From the NCBI GenBank assembly GCA_035403085.1, contig DAONEM010000018.1, positions 1 through 41,683 on the forward strand: 41,683 nucleotides of DNA, written 5' to 3'. Below are positions 31,310 to 39,316 of this stretch, piece after piece. A program made the translations under genes and the position numbers. This DNA is from JAMOAD01 sp023621955 (GTDB taxonomy: Bacteria; Acidobacteriota; Aminicenantia; JAMOAD01). Position 1 is the first letter of the stretch. Each line of letters starts with the position of its first letter. The notes under the pieces were generated by a model. It was given only the letters and a program-made list of their open reading frames with translations, did not search any database and had not been told where the DNA came from.

Positions 31310-33781
31310 ATGACGAGGAAAACGACGGCGGTCCCCGAAGAAGAAGCCCCTATCGAAAAGAAGCCCGCCTCAAAGAAGGCCCCTACCCAGAGGGCAAAGG
31401 GGAAGAAGAGCGCCACCGGCGAAGAGAGCGCCCCGAAAAAGAAGGCGGCCCCTAAGAGGGGGACCACTAAGAAAGCTACGGAAAAGGCGGCATCCCCCCG
31501 CAAGAGTTCAACCGCAAAGGCCTCTCCCTCCAGAGAGACAGGCTCCTACTCCACCCTCGTCGTCGTAGAGTCCCCCTCCAAGGCGAAGACTATCGGGAAA
31601 TACCTCGGGAAGGGATTTAAGGTGATCGCCTCCAAAGGGCACGTGAAGGACCTCCCCAAGAGCAAGCTGGGCATCGACATCGAGCATGGGTTCGAACCGG
31701 ATTACCAGATTCTCAAGGAGAAGAAATCCACCGTCGATGAACTCAAGGACTACGCCAAGCGGGTTTCCCACATCTACCTGGCCACAGACCCCGATCGTGA
31801 AGGGGAAGCGATCTCCTACCACCTCTACCAGGAGTTGGCCAAGATCAACGACGCCATCAAGAGGGTGTGGCTCAGGGAGATCACCGAGAGAGGGGTGAAG
31901 GAGGCCTTCGACAAGCCTCTCGATATCGACGAGGACAAGGTGAACGCTCAGACCACAAGGAGGGTTCTTGACCGCCTCGTGGGATACCAGATCTCCCCTC
32001 TCCTCTGGACAAAGGTCAAATACGGCCTCTCCGCGGGGAGAGTCCAATCCGTAGCCCTTCGTCTCATCTGCGAGCGAGAGAGGGAGATTCGACAGTTCAA
32101 GAGTGAGGAGTACTGGTCTTTCCGCTCCCTCCTAGCCCGAGAGAAGGGAGGAGAAGAGAGCTTCTGGACCAAGCTGGAGGAGATTCTTCCCGAAAAGGCG
32201 AAGGAACTCTCCGAGGGCTTCGAAGTGCCGTTGCTCGGGAAGAAGAGCAAACTCTGGATCCCCGACAAGGCACGGGCCGACCGGATCGAGAAGGAGCTGA
32301 GAACTCTTCCCCACGCCGTCGAGAGGGTGGAAGCGAAGGAGAAGAAGAGGGACCCCGGACCGCCCTTGATCACTTCGACCCTTCAGCAGAACGCCCACTC
32401 CCTCTTCGGTTTTCCCGTTCGAAAGACCATGCAGATCGCCCAGAAGCTCTACGAGGGGATCAACCTCGGTGAGCGGGGCCCCATGGGACTCATCACCTAC
32501 ATGAGAACCGACTCGCTCAGAATCTCGCCCACCGCCATCGAAGAGACCCGGCGTTACGTTGAAGAGACCTTCGGCAAGGCCTATCTGAGCGACAAGGTCA
32601 GAGTCTACAAGAACAAATCCCAGGCCCAGGACGCCCACGAGGCCATCCGCCCCACCGACGTCTCCCTCTCCCCGGAGAGGGTCCGGTCCTTTCTCACTCC
32701 GGACGAGGCCAAACTCTACTCCCTGATCTGGGACCGTTTCACCGCCACTCAGATGGCCTCTCTCAGGGTCGAAGAGACCGAGGTTGTCGTCGCCGCCGGG
32801 CCCTACCGCCTGGCCACAAAGGGGGAGAGGATCCTCTTCGACGGCTTTACTAAAGTCTTAGGCCACTCCAAGGAGACCCTCCTCCCGGAGTTGAAGAGCG
32901 GCGACCCCTTGAAACTCCTGGAGCTGGAACCGAAGCAAAACTTCACTCAGCCTCCGGCGAGATACACAGAAGGAACCCTCGTCAAGGCCTTGGAAGACAA
33001 GAACATCGGCCGCCCCTCGACCTATGGGACCATCATCGCCACCCTCCAGAACAGGGACTATGTCAACAAAGAGGCCGGCCACTTCATCCCTTCAGACCTG
33101 GGCATGGTGATAGAAGAGCTTCTGGAGAAGCATTTCCCCCGTCTCATGGACGTCACCTTCACGGCTCAGATGGAGGAGGAACTCGACCGGATCGAGGAGG
33201 GGAAACTTCTCTTCCGGACCGCCCTGGAAAACTTTTACCTCCCCTTCTCCCAAGAGCTGGAGAAGGCAAAGGGAGAGCTGAAGGATATCCGCAAGGAGGG
33301 AATGGAGAGCGAGAAGATCTGTCCCAAGTGCTCCTCTCCCATGCTCTTCAAGAGCGGCCGCTTCGGTGAGTACTACCTCTGTTCCAAGGCGGAGTGCGGC
33401 CACAAGGAGAACGCCAAGGAGCCTCCAACGCCGACCGACGAGAAGTGCCCCCAATGCGGGGAGCCCCTGGTCTGGAGAAAGGGCCGTTTCGGACGCTTCC
33501 TCGCCTGCTCCGGCTATCCGACCTGCCGTTACATCAAATCCGATTCCGAGAAGACCAACTTTCCCTGCCCCAACAAGGATGGAGGCGTCTTGGTGAAACG
33601 AAAGGCCAAGAAGAGACGTTCCTTCTTCCACGGCTGTTCCCTCTACCCGAAGTGCAACTTCCTCACCAACGACACTCCCGTGGAGAGACCCTGCCCCTCC
33701 TGCTCCTTTACTTACCTGTTGAAGGGGAAAGGGAAGACCTACTGTCCTGTCTGCAACTACGAGGAGAAAGATGGAAAATAA
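31310..33781 (+). CDS. topA: DNA topoisomerase I with a basic N-terminal extension
   Basis: This 823-residue type IA topoisomerase relaxes negative supercoils. The Toprim domain begins near residue 83 (LVVVESPSKAKTIGKYLG) and contains DPDREGEA. The catalytic Tyr397 lies in LITYMRTDS. The C-terminus has four Cys-pair zinc-ribbon-like repeats (CPKC, CPQC, CPNK with GCSLYPKC, CPSC). Residues 1 to about 80 form a low-complexity extension rich in Lys, Ala, Pro, Ser and Thr, resembling histone H1 tails, which most homologs lack at this end. The CAGGAG before the ATG supports this start. It overlaps trmFO by 11 nt. Confidence 0.96.
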   Translation: MTRKTTAVPEEEAPIEKKPASKKAPTQRAKGKKSATGEESAPKKKAAPKRGTTKKATEKAASPRKSSTAKASPSRETGSYSTLVVVESPSKAKTIGKYLGKGFKVIASKGHVKDLPKSKLGIDIEHGFEPDYQILKEKKSTVDELKDYAKRVSHIYLATDPDREGEAISYHLYQELAKINDAIKRVWLREITERGVKEAFDKPLDIDEDKVNAQTTRRVLDRLVGYQISPLLWTKVKYGLSAGRVQSVALRLICEREREIRQFKSEEYWSFRSLLAREKGGEESFWTKLEEILPEKAKELSEGFEVPLLGKKSKLWIPDKARADRIEKELRTLPHAVERVEAKEKKRDPGPPLITSTLQQNAHSLFGFPVRKTMQIAQKLYEGINLGERGPMGLITYMRTDSLRISPTAIEETRRYVEETFGKAYLSDKVRVYKNKSQAQDAHEAIRPTDVSLSPERVRSFLTPDEAKLYSLIWDRFTATQMASLRVEETEVVVAAGPYRLATKGERILFDGFTKVLGHSKETLLPELKSGDPLKLLELEPKQNFTQPPARYTEGTLVKALEDKNIGRPSTYGTIIATLQNRDYVNKEAGHFIPSDLGMVIEELLEKHFPRLMDVTFTAQMEEELDRIEEGKLLFRTALENFYLPFSQELEKAKGELKDIRKEGMESEKICPKCSSPMLFKSGRFGEYYLCSKAECGHKENAKEPPTPTDEKCPQCGEPLVWRKGRFGRFLACSGYPTCRYIKSDSEKTNFPCPNKDGGVLVKRKAKKRRSFFHGCSLYPKCNFLTNDTPVERPCPSCSFTYLLKGKGKTYCPVCNYEEKDGK

Positions 33782-35093
33782 ACACGTCATCGTCATAGGG
33801 GGCGGCCTTGCCGGAAGTGAAGCCGCCTATCAGATCGCCAAACGGGGAATCCCCGTCACCCTCTACGAAATGCGTCCCCAGGTCATGACCCCCGCCCACA
33901 AAGGCGGTGAACTGGCGGAAATCGTCTGTTCCAACTCCCTGGGATCCCTGGACATCGATACCTCCGGAGGGCTCCTCAAGAGCGAGTTGCAGAGACTCGG
34001 CTCCTTTCTCCTGGAGAAAGCCGTAGACGCAAGGGTCCCGGCCGGCCATGCCTTGGCGGTGGACCGGAAGAAGTTCTCCCAGTCGGTCACCGAAGGGCTC
34101 TCCAAAATGGAGAACCTCAAGGTCGTCAGGGAGGAGATCAAGAAGATTCCCCAGGAGGCTTCGGTGATCCTCGCCTCCGGCCCCCTCACCTCAGGAGACC
34201 TCGCCATTGACGTGATGAGGTTGACGGAACGGAAGAACCTCTTCTTCTACGACGCTACAGCCCCTATCGTCGAAGCCTCCTCCATCGACCGGTCCGTCGT
34301 CTTCTCCGCCTCCCGCTACGATCGGGGAGAGGGGGACGACTACCTGAACGCCCCTTTCACGAAGGAAGAGTACCTCCGCTTCTACAACGCGCTCATCAGG
34401 GCCGAGAGGGTTCCCCTGAACGAGGCCGAGGACCCGACTTTCTTCGAGGAGTGTCTGCCCATCGAGGAGATCGCCTCCCGGGGAGAGCGAACCCTTGCCT
34501 TCGGCCCCCTCAAACCGGTCGGCCTCATCGACCCCCGCACAGGGGAGCGTCCCTTCGCGGTGGTTCAGCTCCGTCAAGACGATCTTCTGGCTGAAAACTA
34601 CCAGCTTGTAGGCTTTCAGACCCGCCTGACCTGGAGTGCCCAGAAAGAAATTTTCCGCCTCATCCCCGGCCTGGAAAACGCCTCCTTCACCCGCTTCGGG
34701 GTCATGCACAGAAACACCTTCGTCAACGCCCCCCTGGTTCTGGAGAGAACCTTCCAAACGAAGAAGCGCAACTCCCTCTTCATCGTCGGCCAGCTTTCAG
34801 GCCTGGAGGGCTACACCGAAGCGATCGCCTCGGGCCTGCTCGCCGGTCTCATGGCGGTTCGTGCCCTCCTCGGCCAACCCTTGGCCGTCCCTCCTCCCAC
34901 GACGGCCCTTGGTTCCCTGGCCTGGGCGATCTCCCGGGCGGACTTTCGCCGCTTCCAGCCGGTCAAGTTCAGCTTTGGGCTCCTGGACCCCTTGGAACAG
35001 AGGGTCAAAGAGAAGAGGGAGAGAAGGAAAGCCCTGGCGGAAAGGGCGACCCAAGACCTGGAGACCTGGATCCAGCGCTACTCAATTCTCTAA
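33771..35093 (+). CDS. trmFO: Folate-dependent tRNA U54 methyltransferase TrmFO
   Basis: This 440-residue FAD enzyme methylates U54 in the tRNA T-loop using methylene-tetrahydrofolate. The N-terminal VIVIGGGLAGSEAAYQIAKRG is the FAD-binding loop, followed by the family-specific YEMRPQVMTPAHKGGELAEIVCSNS. GQLSGLEGYTEAIASGLLAG near the C-terminus is also diagnostic. It overlaps the end of topA, and this topA-trmFO pairing is common in bacteria. Confidence 0.96.
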   Translation: MENKHVIVIGGGLAGSEAAYQIAKRGIPVTLYEMRPQVMTPAHKGGELAEIVCSNSLGSLDIDTSGGLLKSELQRLGSFLLEKAVDARVPAGHALAVDRKKFSQSVTEGLSKMENLKVVREEIKKIPQEASVILASGPLTSGDLAIDVMRLTERKNLFFYDATAPIVEASSIDRSVVFSASRYDRGEGDDYLNAPFTKEEYLRFYNALIRAERVPLNEAEDPTFFEECLPIEEIASRGERTLAFGPLKPVGLIDPRTGERPFAVVQLRQDDLLAENYQLVGFQTRLTWSAQKEIFRLIPGLENASFTRFGVMHRNTFVNAPLVLERTFQTKKRNSLFIVGQLSGLEGYTEAIASGLLAGLMAVRALLGQPLAVPPPTTALGSLAWAISRADFRRFQPVKFSFGLLDPLEQRVKEKRERRKALAERATQDLETWIQRYSIL

Positions 35094-35232
35094 GTTTCCT
35101 ACCCCTTCTATAGTCATCCGAGCTCCCTTCTCTCAGAAGAGGGGGACCTCTTTCCCTTGGAAAGGGTGAGGTTTGCCGAAGAGAGACTCGGTTGTTGAGG
35201 GAGATACCCCTCGGGAAGCGCGGGAAACAAAA

Positions 35233-35264
35233 AAAGGGGCCCTCCCCGAAGAGAGGGCCCCTTT
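35233..35264. terminator. Bidirectional terminator between trmFO and the TerC gene
   Basis: A 12-bp perfect stem (AAAGGGGCCCTC with its complement) and an 8-nt loop are flanked by a run of A on the left and TTT on the right. Read on the minus strand the hairpin is followed by a long T-tract, making it a strong terminator for the TerC-family gene. It also serves the plus-strand operon. Confidence 0.9.
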
Positions 35265-35289
35265 AAAACTTTCCGTTCGGTTCTTCGGA

Positions 35290-36219
35290 TTACTTGTCCG
35301 TCTTGGCCAACGCCTTTCTCTCGTCGATCTTGTTCTGGATCAGAGAGGCGATGATGGAGAGGGCAAGAATGAGGCCTATGGTTCCCAAGACCATCCCTTC
35401 CGTGGGGTGGTACCACTTGGAGACCATCATCTTGACCCCAACCAGAACGAGGATGAGGGCGAGACCGTAGTGAAGGTGCCTGAACATCCTCATGATTCCT
35501 GCCAGCACGAAGTAGAGGGCCCGGAGTCCGAGGATGGCGAAGATATTGGATGTATAGACGATGAAGGGATCCTGGGAGATGGCGAGAACAGCGGGGATAG
35601 AGTCGACGGCGAAGATCAGGTCGGCGACGTTGATGACCATGAGGACGAAGAAGAGCATGGTGCACCACTTTTTCCCCTCTTTGACGATGAAGAAGTGGTC
35701 CTGAACGAACTCGTTGTGAAGCCTGAGGCTCTTACGCATCCAGCGGAAGATGGGGTTGGCGTCAGGATCGAACTCCTCGTCCTGTTCCTTGACCATCTTG
35801 ATACCGGTGTAGATCAGGAAGGCGCCGAAGATGTAGATGATGGGATGAAAGAGGTTGATGATGGCGACTCCCAACCCGATGAAGAGGGCCCTGAGAAAGA
35901 GGGCGACCAGAATGCCCCAGAAGAGGACCTTGTGCTGGTACTTGTCCTCCACCCGGAAGTACTTGAAGATCATGAGGAAGACGAAGAGGTTGTCCACGCT
36001 GAGAGACTTCTCCAGGACGTACCCGGAGATGAAGAGCATGGATGGGCCTTTGCCCTTGAAGAAGTAGATCCCTACGGCGAAGAGGAGGGCGGCGGCGATC
36101 CAGATGATACTCTGGAAAACGGCTTCGCTGAGTTTGATGGTATGGGCCTTCTTGTTGAAGACCCCGAGGTCAAGTGCCAGCATTCCTATGATGGCGACCC
36201 AGAAGATGATCCAAAGCAT
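35290..36219 (-). CDS. TerC/Alx family integral membrane protein
   Basis: This 309-residue polytopic membrane protein has about nine hydrophobic segments, starting MLWIIFWVAIIGMLALDLGVF. The family core is visible: acidic residues within membrane helices such as LEKSLSVDNLFVFLMIF, and NVADLIFAVDSIPAVLAIS. TerC/Alx proteins have been linked to manganese export, tellurite resistance and metalation of secreted proteins. The ATG at 36219 follows TTAAGGAG; a longer frame to 36303 runs through the promoter. No accessory ter genes are nearby. Confidence 0.92.
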   Translation of the reverse strand: MLWIIFWVAIIGMLALDLGVFNKKAHTIKLSEAVFQSIIWIAAALLFAVGIYFFKGKGPSMLFISGYVLEKSLSVDNLFVFLMIFKYFRVEDKYQHKVLFWGILVALFLRALFIGLGVAIINLFHPIIYIFGAFLIYTGIKMVKEQDEEFDPDANPIFRWMRKSLRLHNEFVQDHFFIVKEGKKWCTMLFFVLMVINVADLIFAVDSIPAVLAISQDPFIVYTSNIFAILGLRALYFVLAGIMRMFRHLHYGLALILVLVGVKMMVSKWYHPTEGMVLGTIGLILALSIIASLIQNKIDERKALAKTDK

Positions 36220-36265
36220 GGATGACTCCTTAAGAGGAATTTTAGGAATGAAAACCGGAAAACTT

Positions 36266-36303
36266 AAGCAGTTTATTATACTGCTTCCGGGATGGCAAGT
36301 CAA
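36266..36303 (-). promoter_or_regulatory. Promoter of the TerC gene with overlapping 7-bp inverted repeat
   Basis: On the minus strand TTGACT (36298-36303), a 17-nt spacer and TATAAT (36275-36280) form a near-perfect promoter. An inverted repeat AAGCAGT-N7-ACTGCTT at 36266-36286 covers the -10 and is a candidate operator, perhaps for a metal-responsive repressor. Confidence 0.75.
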
Positions 36304-36573
36304 AGCTTTTCCCCTGGAAATTCGTTACACCCCTTCAAATTGTGGCTTTCCAGAGTTTTACGCCAAAATTGGACTTCTCTCAGCCTGTCAAACATGACAA
36401 CCAGTTTCTTCGGATAATCCTCACGGCTAGGGGGCCGGGAGATCCGTCATACTCTCGCGCTTTTGTCGACACTCCTGGAGTATGGTATACTCAATAGATA
36501 TTTCACCGCCTTTTCTTAATACAAGGGAGATTGGGCGGGCACAGTTTTTATACGATTTCCTCGGAGGATACAT
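36304..36573. other. Intergenic region upstream of oadB
   Basis: No gene is seen in these 270 bases. They hold a TGTCA-N4-TGACA inverted repeat at 36386-36399 and, from 36463, the oadB promoter and leader. Confidence 0.5.
36463..36492 (+). promoter_or_regulatory. Promoter and palindrome upstream of oadB
   Basis: TTGTCG (36463-36468), a 17-nt spacer and TGG-TATACT (36486-36491) form an extended -10 promoter. A palindrome GAGTAT-GGT-ATACTC at 36478-36492 covers the -10, and ACTCC-T-GGAGT at 36471-36481 overlaps it. The leader is about 75 nt long. Confidence 0.6.
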
Positions 36574-37826
36574 ATGGAAGTATTCACGGCTGGCCTCATG
36601 GCCCTTACCTGGAAACAGATGGTGATGATGATCGTCGGCGCCCTTCTCATCTACCTCGCCATCGCGAAGGAGTACGAACCGACCCTTCTCCTTCCCATCG
36701 GCTTCGGCGCCCTCATGGTGAACATTCCCCTCTCCTCGGCCCAGGAGACTCTGGACATCCTCTTCAAGGCGGGGATACTCACAGAACTCTTCCCCCTGCT
36801 CATCTTTATCGGCATCGGAGCGATGATCGACTTCACGCCCCTTTTCAAGAACCCCAAGCTTCTCCTCTTCGGAGCCGCGGCACAGTTCGGGATCTTCTTC
36901 ACCATGTGTATGGCCTCCCTCTGCGGCTTCAACCTCAAGGAAGCCGCGTCTATCGGAATCATCGGCGCCGCCGACGGCCCCACGTCGATCTACGTGGCCA
37001 CCAAGTTCGCTCACAACCTTCTCGGGCCCATCTCGGTGGCGGCCTACTCCTACATGGCCCTGGTTCCGATCATTCAACCGCCCGTGATCAAGCTCCTGAC
37101 AACCCAGAACGAGAGACGCATCCGCATGGAAAGCCACGCCAAGAGCGTTTCGAAAACGGCCCTCATCCTCTTTCCCATCGTTCTGACCTTCCTGGCCGGC
37201 ATTGTCGCCCCTGTCTCGGTGGCCTTGATCGGTTTTCTCATGTTCGNNNNNNNNNNNNNNNNNNNNNNNNNNNNNNNNNNNNNNNNNNNNNNNNNNNNNN
37301 NNNNNNNNNNNNNNNNNNNNNNNNNNNNNNNNNNNNNNNNNNNNNNCTGGCCGGCATTGTCGCCCCTGTCTCGGTGGCCTTGATCGGTTTTCTCATGTTC
37401 GGCAACCTCCTGAGGGAGTGCGGCGTCCTGAACAAACTCTCCAACGCCGCCCAGAACGAGTTGGCCAGCATTGTCACCATCCTTCTGGGAATCACCATCG
37501 CTTCCACCATGACGGCGGAAAAGTTTCTCACCCCCTCTACGCTCCTGATCATAGCTATGGGCTTGGTGGCCTTCATCTTCGACACCGCCGGTGGAGTCCT
37601 CTTCGCCAAGTTTCTCAACCTCTTCCTGAAGAAGGGAAAGAAGTTCAACCCCATGGTTGGAGCGGCCGGCATCTCGGCCTTCCCCATGTCGGCCAGGGTG
37701 ATCCACAACCTCGGCCGGGAGGCTGACCCCTTCAACTACCTGCTCATGCACGCCACAAGCGCCAACGTAGCGGGACAGATCGGTTCGGTTATCGCCGGCG
37801 GTCTGATCCTCTCCCTGGTCAAGTAA
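36574..37826 (+). CDS. oadB: Na+-translocating decarboxylase beta subunit (interrupted by assembly gap)
   Basis: This integral membrane protein couples carboxyl-group removal to Na+ export. It shows GAADGPTSIYV, holding the Na+-site Asp, and the later NAAQNELASIVTILLGITIASTMTAE region with the conserved Asn, Gly and Ser. A 100-N gap at 37247-37346 is flanked by identical 55-bp copies (37192-37246 and 37347-37401). Removing one copy plus the Ns (155 nt) restores a single frame of about 365 residues, the normal family length. GGAGGATAC precedes the ATG. Which alpha subunit it serves (oxaloacetate, methylmalonyl-CoA or glutaconyl-CoA) is not shown here. Confidence 0.92.
37192..37246 (+). repeat. 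Left copy of 55-bp duplication flanking the N gap
   Basis: These 55 bases are identical to 37347-37401. They end exactly at the Ns and the other copy begins exactly after them, as expected when two contig ends that overlap by one k-mer are scaffolded without being merged. Confidence 0.95.
37247..37346. other. 100-N scaffold gap, probably artefactual
   Basis: The run of exactly 100 N is a typical placeholder of unknown length. The flanking sequences overlap perfectly and restore an intact oadB, so no bases are likely to be missing. Confidence 0.9.
37347..37401 (+). repeat. Right copy of 55-bp duplication flanking the N gap
   Basis: This copy is identical to 37192-37246 and continues without interruption into the second half of oadB. 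Confidence 0.95.
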
Positions 37827-37836
37827 GGAGGATGGG

Positions 37837-37989
37837 ATGCTTACTCACGAAGCCTTTACCGTTTTTAAAGAAGCGCTCAAGGTAACCCTGAGCGGTATGG
37901 CGGGGATCTTTATCTTCATGTTCATCTTCTACCTCGCCGTTCTGACCATGGACCGTCTCTTCCCCAAGAAGATCGAAGAAGACGATTAA
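37837..37989 (+). CDS. oadG: Small OadG-like gamma subunit of the Na+ pump decarboxylase
   Basis: This 50-residue protein has one transmembrane helix (AGIFIFMFIFYLAVLTM) followed by a charged tail ending EEDD, matching the small gamma subunits that stabilise OadB-type pumps. The ATG follows AAGGAGGATGGG, 10 nt after the oadB stop. It lacks the longer Pro-rich, zinc-binding tail of the Klebsiella OadG, so it is closer to short gamma subunits of methylmalonyl-CoA or glutaconyl-CoA decarboxylases. Confidence 0.8.
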   Translation: MLTHEAFTVFKEALKVTLSGMAGIFIFMFIFYLAVLTMDRLFPKKIEEDD

Positions 37990-37997
37990 GCGATAGA

Positions 37998-38040
37998 GAG
38001 ACCTTCCGGCGAGGGGGTTCCCCCTCCTCCGGAAGGTCTC
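37998..38040. terminator. Long hairpin between oadG and the methyltransferase gene
   Basis: A 12-bp perfect stem (GAGACCTTCCGG with its complement at 38029-38040) encloses a second small GC-rich hairpin. It lies between convergent genes and probably terminates both, although no long T-tract follows on either strand. Confidence 0.75.
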
Positions 38041-38041
38041 A

Positions 38042-39091
38042 TCACCTCACGGCCTTAAGCGCGTAAACCGTCGGGCCGAAGAGGAAGGAGTTGAGAAGGT
38101 CGATGTTTTCGTTCTCATCCTTTCTCTCGGGAGCGACCTCTCTGAGCCTCCTGTCGGGAAGAGACCCTTCGACGATCTCCACCCGCGAAAACCCCGCCCT
38201 CTCACAAAGGTAGCGTAGAGCCTCCGGATGGACCGGGGTCCGGTGGGAGAGATCGAGCAGGTAGATCTGAGAGAAGGAGAACCAGGAGAGGGGGTTGACG
38301 GTTTCCAGAATCACGACACCTCCGGCCCGTACCTTTCTGAAGAGCCAGGGGATAAGCTTCTCCACCATTGCCGGGGGAAGATGCTCGATCACCTGGGAAG
38401 AGAAGAAGCCGTCTGTGCCGCCATCCTCCAGTGTCGAAAGGAAGGCGAAGAGATCGGCCGTAATGGCCTTCAGACCTTTCCTTTGGGCCTCCCCCGCCAT
38501 TCCCGAGTCGGAGTCCACGCCCAAAGCCGTTCTTCCGCTCTGTTCCAGCAGTTCAAGGAACTCACCCCTTCCGCACCCCAAGTCGACGACGACCCCCCGG
38601 GGAGGGAAGAGCTCCACGTAGGAGGCTAAGGCCTCAAAGGTCTCCTCCTCCCTTCGGAACCTCCTCTCGAAGGCCAAGTACTCTGCCTTCTCCAGGGGTT
38701 TTTCCAGGGCCTCCCGCTCCTCTGGAGTCAGGGCTTCCCCTCTCTCCAAGGATTTGCGGATCCTGGCCAGGGTCTCCCTCAGCTCGAGAAACTCGGTCAT
38801 CAAGAGGCGTAGATCTTGATAGAATGCGGATAGACGCTCTATCTGCCAGGAGAGGCTCTTGAACTGAAGGGTAAAGTGGTTCGAAGAGAGAAGGTCCCAC
38901 TTCCTGTCCCGGGTCTCCATGAGTTCGACGTTCAGCCGACTCCAGGCCTGAAAGAGCTCTCCGCTCTTCTCCCCCACGCCTCCGGGTAGGGAGGCCAGGG
39001 TCTCGCCGATCTCCCCCTGAAGGCGTTCAACCCTCTCGAGCAGGGCCCGCTCTTTGGCGTCCTGCTCTTCGATAGCCCTTCTCAGACTCAT
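38042..39091 (-). CDS. Coiled-coil SAM-dependent methyltransferase
   Basis: This 349-residue protein has an N-terminal helical, coiled-coil-rich half (residues 1 to about 160) and a class I methyltransferase domain. VVVDLGCGRGEFLELL is SAM motif I, ALGVDSDSGMAGEAQRKG is motif II, and SQVIEHLPP is motif IV. A similar combination is seen in methyltransferases that act on polysaccharide chains, such as O-antigen chain terminators, so a surface-glycan role is possible. The substrate is unknown. Its start overlaps the tatA stop by ATGA. Confidence 0.82.
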   Translation of the reverse strand: MSLRRAIEEQDAKERALLERVERLQGEIGETLASLPGGVGEKSGELFQAWSRLNVELMETRDRKWDLLSSNHFTLQFKSLSWQIERLSAFYQDLRLLMTEFLELRETLARIRKSLERGEALTPEEREALEKPLEKAEYLAFERRFRREEETFEALASYVELFPPRGVVVDLGCGRGEFLELLEQSGRTALGVDSDSGMAGEAQRKGLKAITADLFAFLSTLEDGGTDGFFSSQVIEHLPPAMVEKLIPWLFRKVRAGGVVILETVNPLSWFSFSQIYLLDLSHRTPVHPEALRYLCERAGFSRVEIVEGSLPDRRLREVAPERKDENENIDLLNSFLFGPTVYALKAVR

Positions 39092-39264
39092 TTGGGGGGA
39101 TCTTTCTTCTCGGGGTCTTTCTCCTCCCCGTGCATGGCATCCTTAAAGCTTTTGATACCCTCGCCGACCCCTTTGAAGACCTCGGGAATCTTCCGAGAAC
39201 CGAAGAGGATCACGACGATGAAAACGATGATTAAGAGTTCCGGCAAACCTAGGGATCCGAACAT
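39088..39264 (-). CDS. tatA: Twin-arginine translocase subunit TatA
   Basis: This 58-residue protein has the TatA layout. A short N-terminal transmembrane helix (GLPELLIIVFIVVILFG) is followed by the hinge and amphipathic helix SRKIPEVFKGVGEGIKSFKDAM, then a charged tail. It forms the pore-like part of the Tat export system for folded proteins. The ATG at 39264 follows GGAGG; an open extension to 39309 lies across the promoter. No TatC is in the window. Confidence 0.92.
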   Translation of the reverse strand: MFGSLGLPELLIIVFIVVILFGSRKIPEVFKGVGEGIKSFKDAMHGEEKDPEKKDPPK

Positions 39265-39280
39265 GGCAACCTCCGTGAGA

Positions 39281-39309
39281 ATTATACATGAGCCGGCCGA
39301 AGAGGACAA
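39281..39309 (-). promoter_or_regulatory. Sigma70-type promoter of tatA
   Basis: On the minus strand TTGTCC (39304-39309), a 17-nt spacer and a perfect TATAAT (39281-39286) lie just after the polA stop, so tatA and the methyltransferase can be transcribed separately from polA. Confidence 0.7.
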
Positions 39310-39316
39310 ACACGGC

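Noticed and set aside
35173..36225. Acidic plus-strand frame opposite the TerC gene
   Set aside because: The very high Asp/Glu content is the expected reverse complement of hydrophobic membrane-helix codons.
37247..37346. Genuine frameshift or tandem duplication in oadB
   Set aside because: The duplicated ends abut an exact 100-N placeholder, and collapsing them restores the normal frame, so an assembly cause is simpler.
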